44,723 bases of DNA, from contig CALVRX010000008.1 of assembly GCA_944358815.1 (NCBI GenBank), positions 1 through 44,723 of the forward strand, given 5' to 3'. How positions within the stretch are numbered: the stretch's first letter is position 1; each line of letters opens with the position of its first letter. The notes under the pieces are model-generated. The model saw only the letters and a program-made list of their open reading frames with translations, did no database searches and was not told the DNA's origin. Of the stretch, positions 33,003 to 41,721 are shown piece after piece. The DNA is from an uncultured Bacilli bacterium. Its GTDB lineage: Bacteria; Bacillota_I; Bacilli_A; RF39; UBA660. A program made the translations under genes and the position numbers.

Positions 33003-34150
33003 TATTTTGCTTCCTTACCACAGTTACTACAGAATTTTCCGGTTAATTTAGCACCACAATTACTACAGAATTTAGGTGTATTTGTGGTTTGGGCAGCACC
33101 AGCAACAGCTTGTGGGGCTTGAGTGTTTTGTGCTTGTTGGATATTTTGCTGTTGATTATTTAAGTTTTGATTTACAGCATTAATCATATTAGCACCGGCT
33201 TGGTTAGCAAGTCCCATACCCATGAATCCCATCATAGAACCAGATTCATTAGAGGCAGCACTTTCCATGGCTTTAGCAGATGAGCTAGCCATTAAGCCAG
33301 ATTGTAAAGTTGGGTCTGAAAAGATTTTTGCGTCATCGATACGTGAAACTCTTTCCATTGATTCTTCAGTTAAGTTAATGTCACCCATAGCAACGTCAGT
33401 GACCATAAGTCCATATTGCTTTTTCCATGAGTCATCTAGGCATTTATTCATTTCATCAGAAATTTCACTACCATATAGTCCCATGTCACCGAATGATACT
33501 TTTTTATTTCGCATAACATTTGAAATAGCTAAGGTTACTTTTTCGATGAATTTAGTTTTTAATTGACTTCCGACTACTTCATCAAAGGTGATAGTATCTT
33601 TTGGATTAGTACCGATTACACTGGCAATTAATATAGCTGGGTCCACTACTCTAACAGCATATTCACCGAAGAAGGTTACTTCTAGGGTACCATATTTTTC
33701 ATCGGTTATTTTTTTAGGCTGCGGACTACCAAATTTATTACCTAAAATATTTTTGGTATTAACGTAATATACTCTTTGGTCGTGAGCTGGCTGTCCACCA
33801 TAAGTAATACGTCTACCAATATTTTTTATTGTTTCTTTTACACCTTTAAAGAAACCACCATCAAAGACTGTAGGTTCAGTGCTTTGTTCATAGGTATAAA
33901 TACCTGGTTCTGCTGAAAAGTCAGCAATGGCTCCATTATCAATAATCATCATTGCCATTCCTTCTGGTACAACAATTTGACTACCTTTAGTGATGATGCC
34001 TTCTTCAGGATTTTTATTTCCTTCTCCATGGTGCAAAATCCCTCTTTGAATTAATACATTATTTGGAACGCTTGGGCATTCGATAAATTCTTTAAATTGA
34101 TCACCTAATCCAGATGATACTGAACTAGTTGCGGCTTTTATTAAACCCAT
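33002..34150 (-). CDS. SPFH-domain protein with C-terminal zinc ribbons (YdjI/virion-core type)
   Basis: A 382-residue protein. The N-terminal SPFH-like part has SQIVVPEGMAMMIIDNGAIADFSAEPGIYTY and GTLEVTFFGEYAVRVVDP. A Gln/Asn/Ala-rich linker (NNQQQNIQQAQ) precedes a double zinc knuckle (FCSNCGAKL, FCSNCGKEAK). The pattern matches the YdjI family, recruited to membranes during envelope stress. The PspA partner that accompanies ydjI in B. subtilis is absent here. It is the first gene of the three-gene unit; GGAGAG precedes the ATG at 34150. Confidence 0.85.
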   Translation of the reverse strand: MGLIKAATSSVSSGLGDQFKEFIECPSVPNNVLIQRGILHHGEGNKNPEEGIITKGSQIVVPEGMAMMIIDNGAIADFSAEPGIYTYEQSTEPTVFDGGFFKGVKETIKNIGRRITYGGQPAHDQRVYYVNTKNILGNKFGSPQPKKITDEKYGTLEVTFFGEYAVRVVDPAILIASVIGTNPKDTITFDEVVGSQLKTKFIEKVTLAISNVMRNKKVSFGDMGLYGSEISDEMNKCLDDSWKKQYGLMVTDVAMGDINLTEESMERVSRIDDAKIFSDPTLQSGLMASSSAKAMESAASNESGSMMGFMGMGLANQAGANMINAVNQNLNNQQQNIQQAQNTQAPQAVAGAAQTTNTPKFCSNCGAKLTGKFCSNCGKEAK

Positions 34151-34320
34151 TATTATTCACTCTCCTTTTATTTTAATTATATACTAGTTAATATTTTATA
34201 GCAAGAAAAAAGCAACTTTTAATTGATTGTTTCAAACATTTTTGATTTATATTAGTTTTGCAAAACAAAATGCCAAGTTAATATATGTAAAAATGCACAA
34301 AATTGTTATTTTATAACATA

Positions 34321-34360
34321 AAATCATAGGTAAGAGAAATATAGCCTATGATTTTTTTTA
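34321..34360. terminator. Perfect inverted repeat after the DUF1003 gene
   Basis: AAATCATAGG / CCTATGATTT (10 bp, 14-base loop). On the minus strand, where the upstream gene lies, the T tract is weak (TTTATG); on the plus strand T7 follows. Confidence 0.65.
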
Positions 34361-34363
34361 TAA

Positions 34364-34906
34364 TTAATTGGTAGATTTATTTTGATTAGGTTTTTCTTCT
34401 TCAGTAATTGCTTTATCTAAGATATTTAGAAGTCTATTTTGGTTATTGATTAGGGTTTCAACTTTATGATGAAGATCTTCTAGAAGTAATTCACTTTTTA
34501 AATCAATTTTGTAATCATTTTGGTTTCTTAGACTGTCTTTTTTGGAAGCACGGTTTTGACTCATCATGATAATTGGCGCTTGCAAAGCGGAAATACATGA
34601 TAGCAAGAGGTTTAACAAGATGAAAGGATATGGATCAATTTCTTTATCAGTTAATATTATGGTATTTAAAATAACCCAGCCTATTAGGAAAAATAAGAAT
34701 AGAAATATGAATGGCCAACTACCAGCAATTTCGGATATTTTATCAGCCATTTTTTCACCAAAAGTAAGATTTCTTTCTTCTTCTTTATCGACATCGACGG
34801 CTATTGAAGAATTAGCTAAAAGATCAATAATATCTTCTTTATCTTGTTTTTCTAGATTCTGATGAAGGATCATTTGGACAATTTTTCGTTTATCTTTTTT
34901 TGACAT
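34364..34906 (-). CDS. DUF1003 family membrane protein
   Basis: A 180-residue protein with a charged N-terminus and two membrane segments (SWPFIFLFLFFLIGWVILNT and PFILLNLLLSCISALQAPII), ending in a helical tail. The TFGEKMADKISEIAGSWPFI and LQAPIIMMSQNRASKKDSLR motifs are the DUF1003 signature. The family is uncharacterised. The ATG at 34906 has AAGGAG 8 bases upstream; an earlier in-frame ATG at 34939 lies before that site. Monocistronic. Confidence 0.85.
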   Translation of the reverse strand: MSKKDKRKIVQMILHQNLEKQDKEDIIDLLANSSIAVDVDKEEERNLTFGEKMADKISEIAGSWPFIFLFLFFLIGWVILNTIILTDKEIDPYPFILLNLLLSCISALQAPIIMMSQNRASKKDSLRNQNDYKIDLKSELLLEDLHHKVETLINNQNRLLNILDKAITEEEKPNQNKSTN

Positions 34907-34959
34907 GTTATCACTCCTTGTACTATTTAAATATAACATTATGTTTTTATTTAAGCAAG

Positions 34960-34988
34960 AAAAAAGCCTAATTATGACTTAATTAGAC
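34960..34988 (-). terminator. Intrinsic terminator of addA
   Basis: On the minus strand GTCTAATTA / TAATTAGGC (one mismatch) with a 5-base loop is followed by T6. It overlaps the addA stop. Confidence 0.82.
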
Positions 34989-37900
34989 ATTTATTTGAAT
35001 AAGTTTTTCATCTAATATGGAGTAAAGATATGTTTCAGTTGGTTGATTGGTTATCTGTTCGATATATGTTTTATAACCTTTGATTTGTTTTAAGTAGGCT
35101 TCATCTTCAGTATGTTTTAATTTATAATCAATTATGATATTATGATTTTCTTTAACCAAAAGTAAATCTATTATACCATGATATTCTTCGTTGTTTTCCT
35201 CATAAATAAATTCATATTCTTTGTATATTTGTTTTGCATTTTTTAATATACCAGTATTTATAAATGAAGTAATTTTGTTTTTTTCAAATTGGGTTAAGTT
35301 AGTGAAATTAGGATGTTTAAAATTGATGTTTTCAAGTATATTGTGCATTTTTATTCCAAGATCAATATTTTGTTTTTCTTCTTTAGTGTATAAAGTATGC
35401 GAAGTTTTAGAAAAATGAGATTGTGTTATTTCTTCTTTTTGAATATTTAATTCTTGGACTGTAAATTTAGGTTTAGGCTGTTCTGATGCTTGGAATACTG
35501 TTTTTTTGGACAAATTATAATCTTTTGTTAGGTTTATTTTGGACAGGTCAATAGTGGTTAAATATTTTTCTAATGAAGGATAAATAGAATTTAAAATATT
35601 TTGAAATGACAAGTATTTTAATCTAATACTATCATCGATAACGCCATTATCTTTAATAACAATATCTTCCTTCATTTTAGTAATTAAAATCATTTTTTCT
35701 CTAGCTCTAGTTAAAGCGACATAAAACAAGCGAATTCTTTCTGAAATTTCTTCTTTCATATAATCGTGTTTCATTAAAGTTTTTAAGATGGTACTTTTTG
35801 GAGTATCATCAAAATAAGGAATAATAAAGCCATATTTATCAGAAAAATAGAAAATGTTTTTTAAATCGTCAATATTGAATTTTTTACTTAGGCCACTAAA
35901 ATAACAAATGGGAAATTCTAGTCCTTTAGAAGCATGGATAGTCATTATTTTTACGGAGTTAGAGTCGTCTTTATTTAACGCAAGAGTAATATCTAATCCT
36001 TCTTCTAAGACTTCATTTAAATATTCTAAGAAATCTTTTATTTGATAACCTAGTTTATCACAGTTTTGGGCAACTTTTATGAGGGAGTCGATAATAGTAA
36101 TTCTTTGTTTAATATTACCTATAGTGATTAGTTTTTTATAAATATCAAAGGTGTCTATAATTTTTCGCATTAATGTTTCATTAGTAATTTCATTTAAATT
36201 TTGTTTTAAAGTTACACATTTTTCCCAGATTGTAGTTTGTTTGAAGTCATTGTTTTGCAGGTGAGTTAAGATTTCATTATCTGACATATTGAATAAATAA
36301 CTACGGGCTAAAGAAGTGAAGGAATATTTAAAGTTGACATCTATATTATTGGATAAGATTAAGTTATAGATATGTTTAAAGATAACTATTTCATCTGAGT
36401 TACTAATAGCTTTATCACGATAAATAGTAATGGGAATATTTAGGTATTCAAATATTTTTTTATAGAGTTCAAATTTGGATGATCTATCAATTAAGATGGC
36501 ACAATCTTTATATTCTAGTTCTTTGGGTTGATTGGTTTCTTTATCCATGATTTGAAAGTGATTGTTAATTTTATTTTGGAGGTCATTAGCAATAGTAAAT
36601 ATTTCAATTTCCTCATCAGTATAAGATTTATCTGGCAGGCTTTCATATGTCAAAATGTCCATGTTATAGTTTTCTTTTTTTATGGCATTATAAGCTGTGT
36701 TACCAAAGATCATTTGGTGGCTTTCAATATAATCTGCACCGCCAATATTTGAATCCATAATTTGATTAAACATTTCATTAATATTATTTAAGACTTCTTC
36801 TCTAGAACGGAAGTTTTTATTTAAATCAATTTTGATACCATTTATTTTTTTACTATAGTTTTCATATTTAGTTTTGAATAAATCAGGGTTAGTATGTCTA
36901 AAACGGTAGATGGATTGTTTAATATCGCCGACCATATAGACATTGTTTTTTTCGATGTAGGAAATAAATGTTTCTTGAATATCATTAGTATCTTGGTATT
37001 CATCGATGAGAATTTCACTATATTTTTGTTTTAAGTTTTCTCTAATAGTGGGATTGTTTTTTAAAAGGTTAATTGCCATTCTAGCTATGTCGATAAATTC
37101 ATAAACATTTTTAGATTGTTTAAACTGATGTAATTGGACATCTAGTTTTAATATTATTTCGATTATTATTTCGGTATAGTCTTTAGTTTGATAAATAGTA
37201 TTTTTTATATAGTTTAAATCTGGATATTTAGTAAGTTCTTTTAATTCTTTGATTATATTGTTTATTTCTTGTTTGTTTTTTTTGGCTTCATCTTCGCTTC
37301 CTTTTGGGAGGTTTGGTAATCTTTCTGGAAATGACAGTTTGATTTTATCATAGTCTTCATATAGTAGTAAGTTAGATAGTGAGGTGTTTAGTTTTTCAAT
37401 ATATGTACCATCTACGTAAAAACTTAAACTGTGGATTGTATTTTTTAGGCTTTTTTGTTTATCATGGATTAAGTTTAAATATTCATTTAAGTACTGCTTT
37501 ATTTTAGATGGTTGAAAATAATTTTCGATGTAGTTATTTAAAAATTCATCTTTATTATACAAGTTATCAAGACTATCATTTAGTTTTAAAATATATTTAA
37601 TGATTTTTTTATCATCTTTTAAGGTGAAGTCACCGATGAGTTTTAAAAATTTAGGGTTTTTAGTTTGATAATAGTTATCAAAGATATGTTGAATAATATG
37701 TTTTTTTTCTAAAGACATGATACTAGAATCCACAATAGATAAATCTGGTGATATGTTTAGATAATGGCTATATTTTTTGACTAATGATAGGGCATAAGCA
37801 TCAAAGGTGGTAATATCAGCGGTATCTACTTTGGCTAATTCATCGTTAAGGTTGGATTCGATGATTTTTTTTCTGATACGGTCTTTCATTTCAGCAGCGG

Positions 37901-38075
37901 CGGCATTAGTAAAGGTTAGGATTAAGAGATTATCTAAACTAATTCCTTGTTTTAATTTAGTTAAGACTCTTTCTGATAATACGGCTGTTTTCCCTGATCC
38001 AGCTCCAGCAGATACAATGATATTAGTACCACTTTGATGAATGGCTTCTTCTTGTTCTTTAGTCCATTTCGGCAT
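34983..38075 (-). CDS. addA: AddA subunit of the AddAB (RexAB-type) helicase-nuclease
   Basis: A 1030-residue UvrD-type helicase and nuclease that processes double-strand breaks for recombination. Motifs: VSAGAGSGKTAVLSERV (Walker A), LTFTNAAAAEMKDRIR, ILIDEYQDTND, GDIKQSIYRFRHTNPDLF, MTIHASKGLEFPICYFSGL, RIRLFYVALTRARE. The RecB-type nuclease is at the C-terminus (YHGIIDLLLVKENHNIIIDYKLKHTED). It is shorter than B. subtilis AddA (about 1230). The ATG at 38075 has GGAG 9 bases upstream and overlaps the end of addB by 17 bases, so the two are coupled. Confidence 0.94.
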   Translation of the reverse strand: MPKWTKEQEEAIHQSGTNIIVSAGAGSGKTAVLSERVLTKLKQGISLDNLLILTFTNAAAAEMKDRIRKKIIESNLNDELAKVDTADITTFDAYALSLVKKYSHYLNISPDLSIVDSSIMSLEKKHIIQHIFDNYYQTKNPKFLKLIGDFTLKDDKKIIKYILKLNDSLDNLYNKDEFLNNYIENYFQPSKIKQYLNEYLNLIHDKQKSLKNTIHSLSFYVDGTYIEKLNTSLSNLLLYEDYDKIKLSFPERLPNLPKGSEDEAKKNKQEINNIIKELKELTKYPDLNYIKNTIYQTKDYTEIIIEIILKLDVQLHQFKQSKNVYEFIDIARMAINLLKNNPTIRENLKQKYSEILIDEYQDTNDIQETFISYIEKNNVYMVGDIKQSIYRFRHTNPDLFKTKYENYSKKINGIKIDLNKNFRSREEVLNNINEMFNQIMDSNIGGADYIESHQMIFGNTAYNAIKKENYNMDILTYESLPDKSYTDEEIEIFTIANDLQNKINNHFQIMDKETNQPKELEYKDCAILIDRSSKFELYKKIFEYLNIPITIYRDKAISNSDEIVIFKHIYNLILSNNIDVNFKYSFTSLARSYLFNMSDNEILTHLQNNDFKQTTIWEKCVTLKQNLNEITNETLMRKIIDTFDIYKKLITIGNIKQRITIIDSLIKVAQNCDKLGYQIKDFLEYLNEVLEEGLDITLALNKDDSNSVKIMTIHASKGLEFPICYFSGLSKKFNIDDLKNIFYFSDKYGFIIPYFDDTPKSTILKTLMKHDYMKEEISERIRLFYVALTRAREKMILITKMKEDIVIKDNGVIDDSIRLKYLSFQNILNSIYPSLEKYLTTIDLSKINLTKDYNLSKKTVFQASEQPKPKFTVQELNIQKEEITQSHFSKTSHTLYTKEEKQNIDLGIKMHNILENINFKHPNFTNLTQFEKNKITSFINTGILKNAKQIYKEYEFIYEENNEEYHGIIDLLLVKENHNIIIDYKLKHTEDEAYLKQIKGYKTYIEQITNQPTETYLYSILDEKLIQINV

Positions 38076-40374
38076 TGTTATCATCTCCTATTATGTCTTT
38101 AAATTTTACTTCTTTTAAGTCTTGAATGTCTTTTTCTTGAACAAAACATATATCTTTAAATTTACAATATTTACAACTTAGATTTTCATTCTTAATACGT
38201 TTAGGTTTGATTTCAAATTGTCCGTTTAATATTTTATTGATTAGGTTATTGATATGATTGTCAGTTAATTCAACTAGTTTATTGATATTTTGACGATTTA
38301 ATATTTTGGCATGGACATAAAAGCCATTTTTTGTTGTTTTCATACTTTTGATGATTTCGCTATTTTGATAGGTATCATCAATTTGACTGATGATATTTTC
38401 TATATTAATGGTATAGCCAGTGAGTTTAAGGTTTTGTTTTATATCTTTTTCGGTATCATCACTATCTAGTGTTTGCTCAGAGAGTATTTTTTGGAGGTAA
38501 AAACCATTGACTTGATAGTTATTAAGACCTTTTTGGACTAGATAAATATAAGTAGGTAACTGCATATTTAAACCATAGTTGATATTATCTAAGGTGGATG
38601 AAACATTACCGGTTTTATAGTCAATGATAATGGCATTTATATGTTCATTTTCTTCGTGGTAGTTTATTTTATCAATGATGCCTTTAAAGGTTATTTTGAT
38701 GTTTTTTGATTTATCAATTTCCACTGGAAGTTCAGTAAGATGGTGTTGATACTGGCTATGTTTTTCTTGCCATTTAATTATATCAATGTCTTGTTTTAGG
38801 ATAGTATATAGTTTATCTATATAGAAAGTTTCTTTTGGAGTAAGTTCTTTATCTTTTAAATATCCATAGTATTCTTTTTCTAAATCAAAATTGTCATCAT
38901 AAAGGTGTGAAAGTGTACTGTGAAAAAGGTTACCTATTAATAAAGGAAATGTTTCTTCAAACGGTTCTAGTTTTAATATGTGTTTTATATAGAATTTAAA
39001 TGGGCATAAAGCATAGTTATTAAGACTTGTATAAGATAGGGTTAATCCTTTTTTTAAATAGTTTATTAACAGGTTATTATCAACAGGGTGATACTGATTT
39101 GTGTAAGTACTAAAGTTTAAATTAGGGTATTGATTATATAATAAATTTAAATTTGGATCTTTTTCATTATAATTATAATAATTATCTAACATAATACCTA
39201 ATTTTAGCTGATTGAAGTCGTTTGAGTATGCAAAGGACATTGGATGATGTTTTTGAATTTCTAGATTTAATTCACTAATGATAAATGAAGGAAAGAAGGT
39301 ACTAAAGGTATCTTTTAGTTTATAAGATATAGTTAAGTTAGGAAATGTTTTGATTAGGTATTTAATATGATTTTTAGCAATTTCGTTTTTTTGAATAGAT
39401 GTAAGCATACCTAATTTTGTTTTTTCATTATCAGCAATAATATCATCATCTTTATATATATGAGGAATAATTCCTTGGTTTAAGCCTAAAATATAGTAAT
39501 GTTTAGTTTGGTCAGTAATTTGATTTATATCAATTATTTTAATGGCATTTTTGGTTTCTTTGGATTGAAGTGATATGGTTTGCATTTGGGCTGTAATGAT
39601 TTGTATTGATATGCTATCAATTTGAGGAAATGATAACGTATTAATTACATCAATAATTTGATTTTTTAAATCAGAATTAGGGATATTATCTAAGGCTTGA
39701 TTTAAGTCATGAGTTTGATTTAATTTGTTCAGGAATGTTTGGGTTATTTTGGAGCTATAAAGAGAAGATGTTTTAGAAAATACAAAGGGAATATGAAATA
39801 AGTTAAATATTCTGATGAATTCACTTTTATAATCATTATTAATACCAGCTATAAAGATATTATTAATATCAATCTTTTGATTTATTATTTTATCCAAGAT
39901 ACTTTCAGCAGTATAGATTATTTCTTCGGTTTGGGAAGCAAATTCATGGACTGGTTTATTTTCATTACCAATTTGGGTATCAATGATTTTTAAGTTATAT
40001 TTATTTAATTCATTTAAAATATATGGGTCAATATCATCATATCCAATAATGGTAATATTATTTAAATTTTCCTTAAACAATGGATTTTCATTTAAAAGGT
40101 TTTCTTGTTTTAGTGTTTCATAATATGGTTTAATTGTTTTACTGTTTACAAAAATATGATCTAGGTATGTTTTGGCAGTAAGATAATTTAAGTTAAATTT
40201 TTTCATGATAAAATAAAGAGCTTCTTTTTTATAAGTTCCATAATAATTTTGTAAAAATTCTTCTTTAGTCATTATTTTGATGTTGATTAGTGTGTTGGTT
40301 TTCGAGATGTTTTTTAAGATTTCTTTTTTTAGATGATTTGGAGCAATTACGATTCCTTCTAATTTGTTTAACAT
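38059..40374 (-). CDS. addB: AddB/RexB subunit of the helicase-nuclease
   Basis: A 771-residue partner of AddA. The C-terminal nuclease shows KGIIDKINY and NAIIIDYKTGNVSS, and the iron-sulfur staple is one Cys in SLNNYALCPFKFYIKHIL plus CKYCKFKDIC near the end (four cysteines). No Walker A motif is seen at the N-terminus (VIAPNHLKKEILKNISK), as in RexB, and it is shorter than B. subtilis AddB (about 1160). The ATG at 40374 is preferred because AGGAAAG lies upstream; an ATG at 40398 has no site. First gene of addBA. Confidence 0.9.
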   Translation of the reverse strand: MLNKLEGIVIAPNHLKKEILKNISKTNTLINIKIMTKEEFLQNYYGTYKKEALYFIMKKFNLNYLTAKTYLDHIFVNSKTIKPYYETLKQENLLNENPLFKENLNNITIIGYDDIDPYILNELNKYNLKIIDTQIGNENKPVHEFASQTEEIIYTAESILDKIINQKIDINNIFIAGINNDYKSEFIRIFNLFHIPFVFSKTSSLYSSKITQTFLNKLNQTHDLNQALDNIPNSDLKNQIIDVINTLSFPQIDSISIQIITAQMQTISLQSKETKNAIKIIDINQITDQTKHYYILGLNQGIIPHIYKDDDIIADNEKTKLGMLTSIQKNEIAKNHIKYLIKTFPNLTISYKLKDTFSTFFPSFIISELNLEIQKHHPMSFAYSNDFNQLKLGIMLDNYYNYNEKDPNLNLLYNQYPNLNFSTYTNQYHPVDNNLLINYLKKGLTLSYTSLNNYALCPFKFYIKHILKLEPFEETFPLLIGNLFHSTLSHLYDDNFDLEKEYYGYLKDKELTPKETFYIDKLYTILKQDIDIIKWQEKHSQYQHHLTELPVEIDKSKNIKITFKGIIDKINYHEENEHINAIIIDYKTGNVSSTLDNINYGLNMQLPTYIYLVQKGLNNYQVNGFYLQKILSEQTLDSDDTEKDIKQNLKLTGYTINIENIISQIDDTYQNSEIIKSMKTTKNGFYVHAKILNRQNINKLVELTDNHINNLINKILNGQFEIKPKRIKNENLSCKYCKFKDICFVQEKDIQDLKEVKFKDIIGDDNNAEMD

Positions 40375-40450
40375 TTTATCACTACTTTCCTTTTTCATTA
40401 TAACATGAGTTTTTTTATTTGGGACTTTTATGGAATTTTTTTTAAAAATA

Positions 40451-40471
40451 AAAGCAGATTTTTTTCTGCTT
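40451..40471 (-). terminator. Terminator of the unknown gene upstream of addB
   Basis: On the minus strand AAGCAGA / TCTGCTT around A6 is followed by TTATTTTT. It overlaps the stop codon. Confidence 0.75.
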
Positions 40472-41291
40472 AAAGATTATGATATTTATGATTTACAGCT
40501 GTTAGAATTTTTTCACGTTCGCCTTGATATTTATTTAAAATTTGTTTTATAGTTTTGGTCGGATGTTTACTTAGTGAACTATTTTCTAAAAATAAACCTT
40601 CTTGGCATATACGTTCTAAGTCATTCATAATATCATATTTATGAAAATCATTATATAGATTAGTGGAAAGGTTATAATTTCGCTGTTTTGCTTCTATAAT
40701 ATCTTTTATTAATAATGGATTGGTTTGAATACTTTTGCGGCGCATTTTGTTTAGTAGTTTTACTACGTCAAAAGAAGATATTCTTACATAAGATGAAAAA
40801 TAAGTTAAATCATTAAATAAATCTAACCATGGTCCAGTAATGCCATAACCACCACCATAAACTTTTCTATCTACTCTTTCAATTCCACTTTCAAATGTTT
40901 TAGCATAATTATTAATACAGTTTTCTTTGATTAAAGCATAATAAACTGGATCACATATAAGTGATATACTATTTAGATTTTTTATTTTGTCGGAATTAAA
41001 AACGATATTTTTTATATGTTTAAAACTGGAGGGGGTATCTAATTGTTTTCTAGTTATTTGATAGTTTGAATCTTTTAATACAATTGTATTAATTAATTGT
41101 TTTATCCGTTTTATAGTAAAATAATAATGATGATTTTTGGAATTAGAAAAATAAACATAATGGTCAGTAGTATTATTGAAACGGTTATTTCTAATATCAA
41201 AGTACTCAAAACTTTTGTGTCCTTGGAATCGGTAAAATTCTTTAGCGCCATCATTTAATAAATTGTTTGTTATTTCGTTATATGTCGTCAT
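40470..41291 (-). CDS. Hypothetical protein of unknown function
   Basis: A 273-residue soluble protein without signal peptide or membrane segment, rich in Asn, Lys, Tyr and Ile. Notable stretches are FYRFQGHKSFEYFDIRNNRF, HHYYFTIKRIKQLINTIVL, RVDRKVYGGGYGITGPWLDL and a basic segment LLNKMRRKSIQTNPLLIKDI. I recognise no family or catalytic motif. The ATG at 41291 has GAAAG 8 bases upstream; a GTG at 41300 overlaps it. It lies downstream of a candidate structured RNA with its own promoter and terminator, so it might be controlled by it, and next to an IS copy. Confidence 0.7.
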   Translation of the reverse strand: MTTYNEITNNLLNDGAKEFYRFQGHKSFEYFDIRNNRFNNTTDHYVYFSNSKNHHYYFTIKRIKQLINTIVLKDSNYQITRKQLDTPSSFKHIKNIVFNSDKIKNLNSISLICDPVYYALIKENCINNYAKTFESGIERVDRKVYGGGYGITGPWLDLFNDLTYFSSYVRISSFDVVKLLNKMRRKSIQTNPLLIKDIIEAKQRNYNLSTNLYNDFHKYDIMNDLERICQEGLFLENSSLSKHPTKTIKQILNKYQGEREKILTAVNHKYHNL

Positions 41292-41406
41292 TTGTATCAC
41301 TTTCTTTTGTTGATATATTACATGTTTTATTCATGTAGGTCAAATTATTTGTTTTGAATTGAAATTTTTTGATGTATAAATATTTTTAAAATTTTATTTA
41401 GTCTGA

Positions 41407-41436
41407 AAATAATAAAAAGAGGATTAACTCCTCTCA
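41407..41436 (-). terminator. Terminator of the candidate RNA
   Basis: On the minus strand AGAGGA / TCCTCT with loop GTTAA is followed by TTTTATTATTTT. Confidence 0.8.
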
Positions 41437-41560
41437 ATATATTAGAAATTTTACATTTTTTGATTTTTGTAAAATTTATTTGAAATTTTGAAAAGAACTC
41501 TTTTATCCTAAGAGAGAAACAGTACCAAAAGAACAATGTCTTTTGGTTTTTTCTTTTATG
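41407..41560 (-). ncRNA. Candidate structured small RNA or attenuator leader
   Basis: On the minus strand, a start expected near 41559 is followed by four hairpins. ACCAAAAGA/TCTTTTGGT (41547-41524), CTCTT/AAGAG (41514-41498), a perfect 10-bp AAATTTTACA/TGTAAAATTT (41477-41446), and the terminator AGAGGA/TCCTCT (41434-41418) ending in TTTTATTATTTT. The CTCTC near 41516-41512 can also pair with GAGAG of the terminator region, so an antiterminator is possible. The unknown gene starts 115 bases further on. I do not recognise an Rfam family. Confidence 0.5.
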
Positions 41561-41565
41561 AGTTA

Positions 41566-41594
41566 ATTATACAACAGTTTATATAAAATGTCTA
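41566..41594 (-). promoter_or_regulatory. Promoter of the candidate RNA
   Basis: On the minus strand -35 TAGACA (41594-41589) and a perfect -10 TATAAT (41571-41566) are 17 bases apart. The nearest gene start in that direction is 275 bases away (41291), so the transcript has a long leader or is a small RNA. Confidence 0.7.
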
Positions 41595-41721
41595 CCTTTT
41601 TGTGCAAATTTCAGAGAAAAAGAGTAAAAGTTCTTCGCAATCATTAAACTATAAATACTACATACAAAAAAAATTATATTTGTTAAAATATGATTATAAG
41701 AATAAAGGTGGTTATGTAGTA

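Larger units (their letters stand above)
41292..41721. other. Gene-free stretch between the unknown gene and the first transposase
   Basis: This 430-base region holds the candidate RNA (41407-41560), its promoter (41566-41594) and, from about 41600, the probable left end and leader of IS copy 1. A 63-codon open frame on the minus strand (41345-41536) coincides with the structured RNA and has no convincing ribosome site. The part from 41292 to 41406 shows nothing beyond the ribosome site of the unknown gene. Confidence 0.6.

Noticed and set aside
41345-41536. A 63-codon minus-strand open frame
   Set aside because: It overlaps the terminator and stems of the candidate RNA, has no convincing ribosome site and no recognisable protein character.
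41523-41556. A plus-strand terminator (ACCAAAAGA/TCTTTTGGT followed by T6)
   Set aside because: No plus-strand gene precedes it. The same palindrome is better explained as the first stem of the minus-strand RNA, although a role in insulating the IS cannot be excluded.
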